Assembly: GCA_024699855.1 (NCBI GenBank)
Contig: JAMPIQ010000003.1
Span: forward strand, 9,424,001 to 9,488,000
DNA: 64,000 bases
DNA from: Aphelenchoides besseyi
Lineage: Eukaryota; Nematoda; Chromadorea; Rhabditida; Aphelenchoididae
Direction: 5' to 3'
Positions 1 to 11,625 of this stretch are shown piece by piece; the stretch's first letter is position 1; each line of letters starts with the position of its first letter. Below the pieces are notes generated by a model. It was not told the DNA's origin. It saw only the letters and a list, made by a program, of their open reading frames with translations, and searched no databases. Made by a program: the position numbers and the translations under genes.

Positions 1-1232
1 GAAATGCAACAGCCGCCAGAACCTCTCAAGTACAAGCCCGATCGTCAAGCTAAACATTTGCAGCTGGACGATGTGGGCGCTTTTGTCGAATTACAGCAAC
101 TGTCAACCAAACATCAACGGTTTTATTTGCACGGTGATGGTGGAATCGCTGGACAGTTTCGTAGAGAAGTTGATTTTATCGATCGACTTTCCTTAACCTG
201 TGGTTTCAGATGGGTCAATTTAAAGAAGCTGCGCAGCGTGGAGCTCGTCGTTCCTCGACTTCTGCATCTGTTACTGCCCTTTACGACCAACCTACCGCGC
301 GTGTACCGCCGGCATCGTACCAAACGTTTCTCAAGGCCCGACATATTCCAGGATTTATTCTTTCGCCTTTTGACACTAAATACGAGACTCATGTGTTGAA
401 TTCGTTTTTCGATCATCAGTTGAGTGAACAAACAGACCTCAAGAAAGTGCAAACGGAAATCTTGGCCGAAGTGGAATCAGCATCGAATATCGCACTTCAA
501 GTAGTTTTGGAGTACGTGAACGGCACGAACTTGGCATCGAAAAAAGAGTTTCAGTTCGATCGGGGATTTGTACGTTTTCATTCTTTTTTATTTCAACAAA
601 TCACCTAATTTTAGGCTTCCGATCTCATTGACTGTCTGATCTTCAACGATGCGTGGAACTGCACGTTTCTCAATCGGATCATGACTAATCAATCACAAGC
701 TGCTGGTCCGTTTGGTTATCCTCGAATTCGCAATCTCGTCAATTCACTTATGGTCTATGCTCTTGGCGATACGTTGCCGGCTCAGAACATTCCTTCAGAG
801 AGTGGATGTTTGGCCAAAAACAAAGATCAAGATGTGAGTTTATGATCTTCCAATTTTGTTACCCGAATTTGTAGTTATACGTTTATCACTGGCAATTAGA
901 TCCACAGACCGATCGTTTCTATTGCTATCGGACATCAACTTACATGAAATTGGCACGTTCACCGGCCTTCCAAATTGACGGTAATCGATTAGAATTGAAC
1001 AATACTGATTGCTAATTTAGGCTATGATCTCAGCAACTCGACTTATCCGACCTGGATGGAGTCGCGTTGGGAAATGATCGAATTGGAAATGTTCCTGGAT
1101 GCGGGATACAAGTTCGAAATACACGCTTTCGGTTTGGCATTGGTTGTGATTGCAATCGGGAGTTTGCTGTTCTACTTCTTAGACGAGACTTGGTTCATTG
1201 ATGCAACAGACGTCCTGCCAACGGACGTATGA
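1..1232 (+). CDS. aph-2: Nicastrin (gamma-secretase subunit), 3' part
   Basis: Nicastrin is the large glycosylated subunit of gamma-secretase that gates substrate entry before intramembrane cleavage of Notch and related proteins. Five exons can be read: 1-168, 210-569, 615-833, 875-980 and 1021-1232, with introns of 40-45 nt. The protein shows the nicastrin order: DDVGAFVEL near the start, then a PPASYQTFLKAR...PGF stretch like the human LPPSSLQRFLRARNISG segment, a late STYPTWMESRW motif, and one C-terminal TM helix (IHAFGLALVVIAIGSLLFYF) followed by a short tail. The 5' part lies outside the window. Identification rests on colinear similarity to known nicastrins. The gene symbol follows the C. 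elegans orthologue. Confidence 0.85.
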
Positions 1233-1805
1233 TCATTAAAATTTCCTTTAAACATCACTTTTCTCATGCAAAACCGGGTATTATTTCGTATCAATTGGAC
1301 TGTTTAGTTTCCTTCATTCCATTGTGACTGTCATTCCAATTCTTCCTAAACTCTCAGTTTTTTCGTGGTCAGTAAGCTTTACGACATAAACTCACTTCCT
1401 TTGAATCAAATTACACAAATCGTATTGTTATCTAAGGGGCTTCACATGAACGTGCATTTAATTTCTAACAATATCACTTAAAATTGTTGTTAAGGGGAAT
1501 AAATAAAGACAATGATTACCGTAAACTTGTGAAGCGAGGTTGAATGCCGATATTTGTCATAAACTCAATTGCTCACAATAAAAGCTACGAATCAACCTTC
1601 TCGTCTTTTACTCTTAATCGTCCATTGAATCGTGTTTACGCGTAGTCGAGTGGTGTGCGCGTTTGAATTGCGCGCAGAAAGGCAAACAGTCAGTGATGAA
1701 AATACTCGGATTCCCCATAGCTCAACCCAATGGCATCAATTTCCTTAGCTGAGACTGTTTGCTCAAACTTATTCATTTTTGTTTTAGAATCGGCTGTCTA
1801 AGAGA
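1233..1805. other. Intergenic, no gene recognised
   Basis: This interval follows nicastrin. It contains AATAAA-type polyadenylation signals around 1500 and 1578, and a GC-rich hairpin near 1660 (TGCGCG paired with CGCGCA). No coding exon is evident. The next gene probably starts at the ATG at 1806, just after a TTTTAG acceptor-like sequence. Confidence 0.5.
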
Positions 1806-3747
1806 ATGAAGCGGAGCGGACTTAAACGTTCAATTTTCGAAGACTCGGACGAAGAATCTGCAGGTCACGATTTATCTTCAACAAATGAAGTTCCGTTGAA
1901 GCGACCGCATCTGGTCGATCTTATTCCAACACTCGAAGAAGCAAGCATCGAATACGTAACATCCGTTTCGAAGAATGATGTTTCTGGCAATCAAACAGCA
2001 AACAAATTTAGAAGCTGTTCGAGTTTAAATTGTGATCTTATTGCTACTTTTGTCTCTTACTATCTACATAATCGTGGACGTCAGATCTCTCGTTCGTATT
2101 TGGATCATCGAAACAATAACGTTTATCTTATTGGTTTGACTCCGACTGAGAAGTTCTACCGATCGTACGTAAGAGCTACTTCTGTATTACTGTTCACTAA
2201 TTTCTGTTTCAGTTTCTGAATATCAAATGGCGAAATGCTACCCGTTACTATTTGAGTCGAATTCCATATACGATAGTAATGACTGGCGAGTTTCTGTTTT
2301 TCTATCCTAAACTTCCCGCCTTACAGACTATGGCGGTCGACGTTTGCAAGAAGATCATTCGGGACGTTTCTTTACGGATCGCAATTGTACAAAAAACTCG
2401 ATGAGTACGTGAACTGTAATCTTCATAGTATTAACGACATATTTCAGACAGTCAACAGTTTCTGTTACTGTCTAAAAGCCCAATGATGCACGTTCTCGAC
2501 TTCAATGCTCTTGTGTCCATAAACTTACTTAAGATTCTACACTCTCGACCACGAGCTTTACATCTGGGAAAAGGAACGCTGAATTGTTTGAAACGATCAA
2601 AAATTCCTTTGAACGAGTGGCTTTCCCGTGAGTTAATGCTATTGAATTTGAGTGTATTCGATTTCCAGAATTGGAAGAGTTTGACTACTTTCCCACTTTT
2701 CCGAAAACGTCGACCGTAAAAGAAGTGCTCGGCATTTGCGCAAGATCGTTGAAGTATTTGCATTTGCCAAACTTTATTGATTTCAATGCGCTGTAAGTTT
2801 TGGCTATTTACGTTTCAGCAAATTGGTTTATAGATTCCCGCCGATGTCAACAGCTTTCGACGTTTGCGTGTTGAATCTAAAGAAGTTCAGTGTGTCGTAC
2901 GAGAAACTCCACGAAATCGGTGGTATGAGCTCAGCATCTGATCGGTTTAATTCATTCACTTCCAGTCGATCTACCCGGCATTCGTAGCGTAATGCATTGC
3001 GTTCCATCAAAATCGACAGAAATTTCGCTCAATTCGTTAAATGCAAATCCATGTGGTTTCGTTTTCCCGTAAGTTACACGTCCAACTTTCGATTCCGTCT
3101 TCTATCGCAGCTTCGGATTTAAATTAAACGAAAAGGTCGAAGAGTTGGTATTATCTTTTGAGAACGAAAAGATCTGTCAATCAATCGTCTGTGAATTCTG
3201 GAGTTGGATCAAAGGACTTCGATCGGCACAGACTGCAAACTTCCGAAAACTTGTATTTTCCAACAGCACTCTGATTGTACCAGCTAATCCGGTAATCGAG
3301 AAGATCGTTTCAATCACTTACATTCGACTTAGAACTTGCCGTTTGAACGCTCGTGTTTGATCAAACATTTTCGTCTAATACACGCACTTCTGACCGCTCC
3401 AACGAGTTTGTCTCGATGGCCTCCGGCGACGTTTGTTGTTTGCGGAGAAATCGAAATTCGTCGCCATTTTGAAACCATAAGACCGGAAATTCGTGTTGGA
3501 GTAAGAAACTTAGCTATCAGTGTCTTTTATTCCTCAATTTCAGGGCGACATTGTTTCCATCGTTTTGATTGCACAACCATCGATGGTTTCTTTGCAGTTT
3601 CGATTCGGCCAACACGATCTACTTCCCAATCCGCTTCCACTTTATTATCCAACAGATTCAGAAGAAGATGTGACTCCCGAATTGATTGAAAAAGTCATGG
3701 ACGAGATTCTAACCCATCTGAATGCACTTGATCCTGTAGCCACTTAA
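1806..3747 (+). CDS. Unrecognised multi-exon protein
   Basis: The family is not recognised. The start at 1806 opens with a basic, acidic-rich N terminus (MKRSGLKRSIFEDSDEES), plausibly nuclear. Coding frames continue through about eight exons separated by short introns, for example 2631-2670, 2793-2833, 2922-2966, 3070-3112, 3289-3334 and 3499-3542, to a TAA at 3745-3747. Several segments (SLKYLHLPNF, NLKKFSVSY) have the leucine spacing of LRR or F-box-associated repeats, but I cannot assign a domain. The joins between about 2165 and 2335 are uncertain because the phases do not fit the best-looking donor. A poly(A) signal follows at about 3777. Confidence 0.55.
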
Positions 3748-6281
3748 CTTTCTTGTAAAATTTATTGCTCACATTCAATAAACAAGCAGTTTACACTTGT
3801 GATTTGGACTCGACACTCCGACATTTCAGAATCAATTTATAGGCGTTTTGTTGTTCAGTCTTATGGACTCACATCTAATTGATGTCAACGTGATTTGTTG
3901 AAATCGGGTACTCAATCGTATTCACTGACCTTCACACCACAACGAGCAGTCACTAACAAGATATTCAATTCAAATTATTTTTAAAGATCTCACGCGACAA
4001 AAAATGTCGAGAACATTGATTCAGAAGTGAAGAACGACATGTTGGCTACTTCGATATCACTCGTACCGTTGGGTGTGTTACTGTTTACTTGTTTGTCTCG
4101 TCAATTGGAACGAATTATGCAAATCGTTGGAACTCGAATGGCCGTTTGCTCGTCGTCATTGTGTTCTTTTGACACGAGAACCAAATCTTGAAAGATAATT
4201 CGTGTCAATTCAACGATAATGAGCAGAAGACGAATGAGCAAAAGACGCAACCAGCACTAAAACCGAAAAGATGAAGTTTGAAGAAATGAACGAACAAAAC
4301 GTGAAGCCTAGCGATGTGACTGTACAGACGATCAATTTGACGACTGTTTGGAGTAAGTAAATGATCAACGAATTGAATGGCTGGAGTCAAAAAGAAGCGC
4401 AACCAAAATGGACATCGGAAGCGTCGTCAGATTCCGTTTTCTCCACTTCAGTGGATCCGCTGACCAATGGAATCGCCGTTTCGATTTGTTTTCCCATTGT
4501 CGGCAATTAGTAGCAAAACGATTTGGAGGCGATCGCCTGTTCGCACCAAAATTTTACATTTGATTGGATGTTTCTCTATGGAGAGATCACTTGTTGTTTT
4601 CTGCACTTTAGCGCGAACAACGCAGATGACGACGCGGCTAATGGCCTTTTCTGAACGAAGTTCTATAAATGGACCTCCTCTGCCCTCGATCACCACCTTC
4701 TAAAAATTCAGTCCTCTTCACATCACGTTTTCGATAAAACCAGAACCCACGTCCCTGACCTTCAGCTTTTACTGAACAGCCAATAAACCTTTTTTATTGG
4801 ACAAAACGGATTCAGTTCGAATACTGTGTGACTCTCGCCGAGTGCACCTTCATGCACAGCCACGACCTACCAATAACGCGCAGAACATCGCTCGTAATCG
4901 ACACAATACACGAAAAATACTACTGGAATTATCCATTGCCTGATGTCCCCCAATGCAAAACTTATTTGCAACCGTAAATTTGTGTAACATCTCAGAACCG
5001 AGAATTTCGGGTCAATGAGGATGCCGGGTTCCGAACTTCTTCGTGAGATGTCCTTCTTTTTGAACACTGAGTAGCAAATCCTAAAACCCCAACTTCTTTC
5101 GTGAATTCTCTTCTTCTTTTTCTTCTAATTCGAATGTTTTTCGTATTCTGTACCCTCGATCCTTTGGTTTTGAACTTTAACTTCATTGTTTCCATGAGTT
5201 TCCCATCTATTTCCACCATTTCGCCCTTAAGGCTTGTTTCTCTTCACGATATCTATCTACTGTAATTTGTAATATTTTGCTTACAATCAAATAACCATCG
5301 CTCATAAAGATTCGAAATTTCCACGGCGGTCGTCCATCAAATTGCTTCTGCCCACGGATCTAGTCCCTATTTTTGGACCCAGAAGTTTCATTGACGGCGA
5401 AATGGTTCGGATCGATCAAGAATCCCACGATAAACCAAAATAGAAATCTTTTCAGTTTCTCGGTTCTTTTGCACACTTCAAATCGGACAACGTGGCTGCA
5501 GCCGAACGAATGCAAAGCAACAGTGAAAACGCGCAAACTGATTGCCGGATTCGCAAAAAAGAATCGTAAAACTACACCCTAATTTTAGCCGATGACTAAT
5601 GCCTCGCCAATTGTTTCCATTTGGCGCCGTTCACTCTCCTCGGGGCAGTTGGCTTTCGCCGGGCCGCCTCGAAAGCATTCGAGTTCTGTAAGAGGCAGCT
5701 GGACGAAGCGGTTTGTTGGAAACAAACGAAAATAAACTGACCAAAAGAAGACTTTCAAGTCGTAAATCACACACAAACAACACGCACAAATGAGCTGGTG
5801 GTTTGCGAACGAGTTTGCGTCTTTGCACTCACATTTTGGTTGCTCGCTGCGTGTGGTCCAAAAATCGAATTGAACAGACTTGTCGGTAAATTCAGGGATT
5901 CATTGATAAACTCTGAGAGTTACTGAGTACTTGCTCTAAGATCACAGTAGTCGATGGAAATCATTGGATCTTATCGATAGTCAACACTCGAATTTTGGAG
6001 CCTCAAACTGATTTCCTTCAAAGCGACCACCCACAGCGGGTGACCAAAAAATGAGCGGAAAAACGCGGCGTGGGGTCCGAAAAATCGTCCTTTGATTCAA
6101 AGGCTAAAATCCGTTGATTGTGATTGGTGTTTACTGCGGAGAGTAACTGAGCTGGCGGAAATGTCAATTAGATGTCCAAAAGAGAAAAATCCGAGTATTC
6201 GTAAGCGTCTACTAATAACTTCAAACTAATAATCGATTTCGTCGTTTTGGTTTAGTTGAGCTCCCAACAACTCGCTAAGCT
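3748..6281. other. Gene-poor interval
   Basis: No convincing gene is seen. A frame opening at 4039 (about 50 codons, hydrophobic start MLATSISLVPLGVLLF) and one at 4271 followed by a GTAAGT donor look exon-like. They could be decayed gene pieces, but I cannot extend either. Confidence 0.4.
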
Positions 6282-6997
6282 ATCATGAGAATCACGTAGA
6301 CACCAATCTCACCACCAGTTGACCACTACTGAACTGTCACAAAGTAGCAGACTCACAAAACTTAAAATTGAGATTGGGACTTGAATATAAAATCAATCAA
6401 TTCCTGTAACTGTCAATTGCATAAAATTTGTATTCATAAGATATTCAGTAGCAGTTGACTTGAAAGCTAACAAACAAGAATGCCAACTGCCAGACATCCG
6501 CTTCTGAGAAACCAACTTCCATTGACTGTAGCTCATCAATTAGTAACTATGAGCGCGTGTGATTAACAGAACAACAACAACCACTACTGAACTTAAAACC
6601 CTGTGAATATCAGCGGAATCCAATCAGCCAATGAGCCAAAATACACAACACCCCCATTCCCTTGTATGACACGTCCATCGCGCCGATCGATTTATCTCGG
6701 AGAGTTGGGCAACAACCTACGCTCATATTGTACCATCAGAAAGCCTGAAAGACTGGCTATCTAACGTGTCCAAACTTGTAGCCATCGGACAACTGAGAGA
6801 GAAATGAGAGCACTCCAAAGCCGAACAATTTGTCAAAAATCGTTCAAAATTGCAAAAGTTTGTGGAGTTCTTCCTGTTGATGATGGAGAGCTCTAATTTG
6901 GCCCACTTGTTAATCAACAAGTGAAAGTAAAATGTTGAAAATTCGGTGAGCAGAGGTTGATCGGTATCAGAATTAGAATCATAAACATACTCAAAAA
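6282..6997 (+). repeat. Interspersed repeat family A, copy 1 (longest)
   Basis: This is the longest of four copies of one repeat in the window. The others are 17915-18308 (same strand), and 21368-21917 and 62972-63521 (opposite strand). The left edge is sharp: the match to copy 3 starts at ATCATGAGAATCACG and the sequences differ outside it. I see no terminal inverted repeats and no target-site duplication. A minus-strand ORF of about 90 codons (6723-7004) ends within it and is shared with copy 2, but it resembles nothing I know. It is probably a non-autonomous mobile element. The class is unknown. Confidence 0.85.
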
Positions 6998-7613
6998 TCG
7001 TCAAAGTCGAGTTGGTTGCAACAACGACGGTACTTGATTTAAATTGCTCTTATTTGCAGGAATAACTACAAAATGTTAGATCAATGTTGTCGATTGTGCA
7101 TCAATCAACTGGCTGTAGAAGTTAAATACATGTCGTGAACATGCTGAAAAGGCGAATGACGATTTTGACAACTCTGTCGTTATTATCTGATAGTATCGTT
7201 GTTGTTGGACTCAATCACTCAGCGTAAAAGCTCCCAAACAAACGTTTGTGAGATCGCCAACTACTGTTCTCTCGCAGTCCACTGAAAAGTGGATGCTGAA
7301 TATGATGGATCATAAGCTGCTTTCTGTCCTACAGCTATCAAAACCTTATAGTTGGTTGATAGCGATCATTTAGAGTTTCAGTCTCTTATCGAAGCTTCAA
7401 TATCCATTCCTAAGTCAAATTGTAAGTAGTCAAGCCGTTTTGACGGATATCCGCATTTGGAGTCCACAAACTCACGCGATCTCTAAAGTCGGAGACTGAA
7501 GTGCAGGTCTGCAGATATTCTTCATTGCATAGGAATTTGCGGTTAGATTTGCGCAAGAAGAAGATTTCGCATTGTGCACATGGTCAAACAAACAGTTTCG
7601 TTTACATCATTAC
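6998..7613. other. Intergenic, exon-like fragments only
   Basis: A short frame at 7073 (MLDQCCRLCINQLAV) and another at about 7534-7645 read smoothly, but neither joins to a longer model. The second ends in a stop just before the donor used by the next gene. I make no functional call here. Confidence 0.35.
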
Positions 7614-8908
7614 TATGAACATAAGCTGCCTGCTGCATCCAAATAAGGTACTCGCTGTCCAATGGGTCTGCCAATCCTAATGAGAGGCCATAGTCCGGCA
7701 AATGTCGCCGTCGCCCACTAGCCGGATCTTCAGTTGGTCACTTTGCGTCCTCGTCTGTGGCCAAAAAATGTCTTCGTTTGCTGCTTAAAGCGACTCTGCA
7801 ACGGGGAATGGAGAGAATTCAATGGAAAGATGCATGGTTCTGCTAATTGTCTGTGCAAAGATCGTTTTCTTCCGTACATTGTAGATTACGATCGTGACTC
7901 GATTCGTATTTTGGATTTCTTGCACATGAAGACAAAGTGAGTTATCGCAACATCTATTTCGATCGATAGCCTTTGCAGAAAGTTTGTCGTTCAGTGGGAT
8001 ACGGAACCAATTACATCGAGAAATGATCCTAATTTTAACGAACGGCATTTTAGTGGAAACTTCATCCTTACCGATCTTCATACGGTTATTGCTCAGATTC
8101 ATCAAGGAACAGATGATCACGGGTTGTTGACGGGATTCATTGTGCTGAATCTCGACTACGAAAACTCAATCGCCACATTCAAACGTCCGCGTATATAGCT
8201 GAATGCAAACTGTCCGCTTCCTCATCGACAGTTTCGAAACTTCAAACGATGGTTTCGAATGGGTCTACGAATATGGACGCAATGTATTAGTAACAAATGC
8301 TTCTCTTCACCAAATCAGCTATTTGAACGATTGTGATGTCGAGCAAAAAACAACTCAACAAATCGAGTTTCCAAAAAGATTTCTTGTTATCGGAGTGGTG
8401 GACAACAGTCTCTACGGTTTTTGGCATGAAGATCGTTTCAAAGGAGACTTCAGCAAATTGGTTCGAGTTTGTTTGGAAGCGAAAGAACAAACGACGTTGA
8501 AAGTGAGTGGCTGGCCAACGAACCTAAAGCGTGTAAACGTAAGTCAGCCTATTTGATTATCTAGTTATCTGAATCTATTCAGCATTATAGTGAAACGCTT
8601 TGGATCGGTCGAACACTAGTGAAGGAATTTGTCTATGATGAGGTAACCTATTTCTTCGCCATGCACCTGGATTCTCTGCATCGGCATAAGCTGGACATTC
8701 TATTTGACTTAGAAATTGGCAAGCTATCGTCAAGCGACGACAACACATTGGTGGTGGAAACGAGTAATGAGACGGTGGAAGTAAGGCGTTATTACCGATC
8801 CAATTTCAAGTGAGTTCAACGATTAATTGCTTCTGATATTTGAGTTTCAGTCGTCCAGATACTCTCTCGTTAAACTCTCGCTCTACGCAATCAAACAAGA
8901 CTCACTGA
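7614..8908 (+). CDS. Unrecognised multi-exon protein
   Basis: The family is not recognised. A readable model starts at ATG 7614 (MNISCLLHPNK), splices to 7734, and continues through the exon after an intron of about 42 nt at 7938. It then runs through 8232-8538 and 8582-8810, and a last exon ends in TGA at 8906-8908. The exons read as a soluble protein with no signal peptide or TM helix. The join at about 8191-8231 (a 41-nt GT...CAG intron) does not keep phase by my reading. There may therefore be a frameshift, an unusual splice site or two genes. The last exons carry evenly spaced aromatic and charged residues and no Cys/His clusters. Confidence 0.45.
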
Positions 8909-9479
8909 TTCTTCAAAGCGCAGTTGAGTATCAGCCCAAACGATTCAAATATCCCTTCGCTGAATGACGTCCGATTTGTAATTGTGACTTGTAACCTGGT
9001 TTTCGGAATAAGTAAACTTAAAAGCTCGAAAATTAGTTAACGAGATCTTAGTTGGATGAAAAGCTCATTAACTCCAACAAGCAGCCACTTGAGTATATGG
9101 CCTTTTATTCTCTGCTTGTTAACAATTTGAGATGCTTGCTCTTGGATCTGCTGATTTCTTTGATTTGAAGCCTTGGGGATCTTAAGTAAATTCGTAGCAA
9201 ATCAAATGTTGTAACTGCAGTTCATTTGTAAGTTCGTCGTCAACCTTTCAGCTCGTATCGTCAACATTCTCACTCAACTTAACAGGACCTTCGACGATCC
9301 TGAATTTGAACTAATTTGAGAATTAAAGGCATAAATCAAATAAGCCGATAATTCTTTTGTTGCGTTTGTTTGTGTTGCTGGGAAACGTTCGGAAGCAAAT
9401 TTTGTTTCGAATCCTTTTGTCTATTTCGTTGTTGCAAGCAAACGAAAGTTGTGGCAGCGAAGTCTGAAATGAACAAAAA
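8909..9479. other. Intergenic, nothing recognised
   Basis: This is an AT-rich spacer between the unknown gene and the four-TM protein gene. No ORF with coding character and no repeat is seen. Confidence 0.5.
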
Positions 9480-10355
9480 ATGACTGTTAAAGAACCCACT
9501 TGTTTGTGTGGAATTGGAGTTCATGTGAGTTGATTCAATCGATTGATTCCATTAGTGTTTGGAGGTTTAGAGGGCTGCTGGAGCAATTGCTGTCAAGTCA
9601 CTGATCTTTGCGTTAATTGGAATCGGATTGTTGATCACTCAAATTTGTCTGCTTACCCGTGAAAAGGTCAGAAGTGCTGCGAACTGACTCAAATTTTTGA
9701 CTCACAGAACAGTAATAACCAGAGTGTCTTCTTCTCGTCTTTTTACAACCTACATCGTTATTTTCGCTACTATTCAGTTCTGGGTATTTTGTTGAGTTTG
9801 ACGGTAGTTGGAGCAGTTGCTTCGATCCTGTTACTCTACGGACAAAAAAAAGATGTTCCCGCATTGTATTGGCCATTTCTTTTTTATTCTGTGAGTTCTG
9901 TGCTTTTCATTTTTTGCATTCGAATGATTCGAGGTTGTGGACCTGATCGTCACAGCAGCGATAGTGGTGTTGTGGATTATCTCGACTCTCGACGTGGCAA
10001 ACGGTAAAGGTGTCGGATTGATTACCAACAGAAAAACAACAATTATTCTGATGATCGTCTTTACACTGCTTCTTTCAATAGTTTGCGCTTTACGAGCATA
10101 TTTGTGTGTTATTGTCATCTTTCGAGCTTACACTTATCTGAGAGATAACAACGAGCAGACTGATGATAAGGTGAATGTGTAAGTCGTCAACAAAAGAAGT
10201 CAATCGATCTCTTCAACTTCAGAATTCCAATCCAACCACAACCGACTTTCCATCCGATCAGTCAGCCGCCGGTTGTTCAGTCGTTTTTCTTTCTGAGCGT
10301 TCGAACATACAAACGGCAAATATATCCGTCATATTACAGCGATTTGTCCGTATGA
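9480..10355 (+). CDS. Four-TM protein, LAPTM4-like
   Basis: Five exons are read: 9480-9524, 9571-9666, 9708-9890, 9934-10178 and 10223-10355, with all phases agreeing. The protein has a short cytosolic start with Cys residues (CLCG) and four hydrophobic helices. These are roughly IAVKSLIFALIGIGLLITQI, YSVLGILLSLTVVGAVASIL, LIVTAAIVVLWIISTL and IILMIVFTLLLSIVCALRAY. A Pro-rich C-terminal tail with QPQP and QPPVV follows. This topology and tail resemble LAPTM4 lysosomal proteins and the nematode four-TM families related to them, in which PY-type tails recruit Nedd4 ligases. A strict PPxY motif is not seen. The assignment is by architecture and not by a diagnostic motif. Confidence 0.6.
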
Positions 10356-11625
10356 CATACGAATATCTAGAATGCTTATTAATCAAATAAACGCTTGAAT
10401 ATCTATAGGAAACAAAAGTCTAATAAACACAAGTTCGATCATCGTATTTGCGTTACTTGAGCTTCCAAATGCATTCGCTTTAACTGCCGACTAGCAAAGT
10501 GACCGTGTTCTCGACTGTTTGGGCGCAATTAAAAAGTTAACAAAAAGAAGGTTATCCACTTGTAGTTGCTCTTGAGCTTTAAGCTTGACACCGTTTGAGT
10601 GATGGATATCAGTTGTGTAATCAAAAGTGTTTTCTCGTCGATTCGAACTTTTTCTTATCATTTTAACGTTGCAGTTCGCAGAGGGGGAACAGTTCACGTG
10701 CTGGAAGCGTGAAGTCGTGTTTGAAGGTCACACAAAAAAGAAGTAGTGGAGAAGCGCGGTTATTTGCGTCGATTTGTTTTTGATCGAAGTTGTTTTCGGG
10801 AAATGGTCTGAAACGTCGGCATGAACGTTGCATTTCTGTGCATCGGGAAAGCCTCTTTGTTTAAGCGCCAACGCATCGACTCTCAAATGGACGATCCAAA
10901 CTGTTTTTGAAGTCGCGTTTCGTTCTTTGGACTTTTTGCTCTCGAAAAAGTCGGCGACGAAAAAACGGCTTTTTTGCGTGTCTTTCAGTCGTGAGAAATT
11001 TCGTTGTGTTGGAAAGAGGAAAACGAGACTCGCCGTTAAGCGGCCGAGTGTGTTTTGGATTCGAGTTTTGGCTTCGAACGTTTTTTCGACCTCTCAATCG
11101 CCTTCCAATCGACGTTCTCGAAGAGCTTGAAACAACAACCATTGGAACGATCTTTGAGTTCCGATTAACCATAATCGAATTTGGAGCCCATTTCCTCGTT
11201 CAGTAAGATCCCTCGGATGACCGTTTCAGCGAATGGACGTGCATTTGGTTCAAAGTCTTTTTGGAAATAGACCGTCCAGTGAACTCAATCATTAATACGA
11301 TCCCGAGCATTCTTTTCGAGTTTCCGTGTAGTTTTGAACGCAAGTCCAAGTGAGCGGTTGGAATTCCTTCAAAGAACATATTAGTTCAACAAAAGTCGAT
11401 TTCCCTTTTGACGTTGCAAAAAATTTGCATCGCTTCGACGCAAACCAATCGGTCGACCTCTTCGTCTTTCTCGGCATTTTCACTTCGCGTTTTCGGGCGT
11501 CTGCGGTTGTTTTCTGCGATTTTATCTTCACGCTGTGATCTTCGTTTCTTTTGGCTGCGCACGAGCGTCGGATGACGCAATTCGCGTTCCGTAATTTAAG
11601 ATATTTTTCAGGTGTGTCAGCGAGA
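10356..11625. other. Upstream region of the glycerol-3-phosphate dehydrogenase gene
   Basis: From about 10730 the sequence becomes rich in TTTTCG/CGAAA and poor in stop codons, so long overlapping ORFs occur on both strands without any recognisable protein. I treat it as promoter and 5' UTR sequence. An acceptor-like TTTTTCAG at about 11604-11611 precedes the chosen start by 14 nt and may be a trans-splice site. Confidence 0.5.

Noticed and set aside
1630..1720. tRNA-like segment (TAGTCGAGTGGT, also at 14149-14160) with a GC hairpin
   Set aside because: It resembles a D arm, but no acceptor stem, 7-nt anticodon loop or T arm can be completed at either site.
6723..7004. 93-codon minus-strand ORF shared by repeat copies 1 and 2
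   Set aside because: It is conserved only because the repeat is; copies 3 and 4 break it and it matches nothing known.
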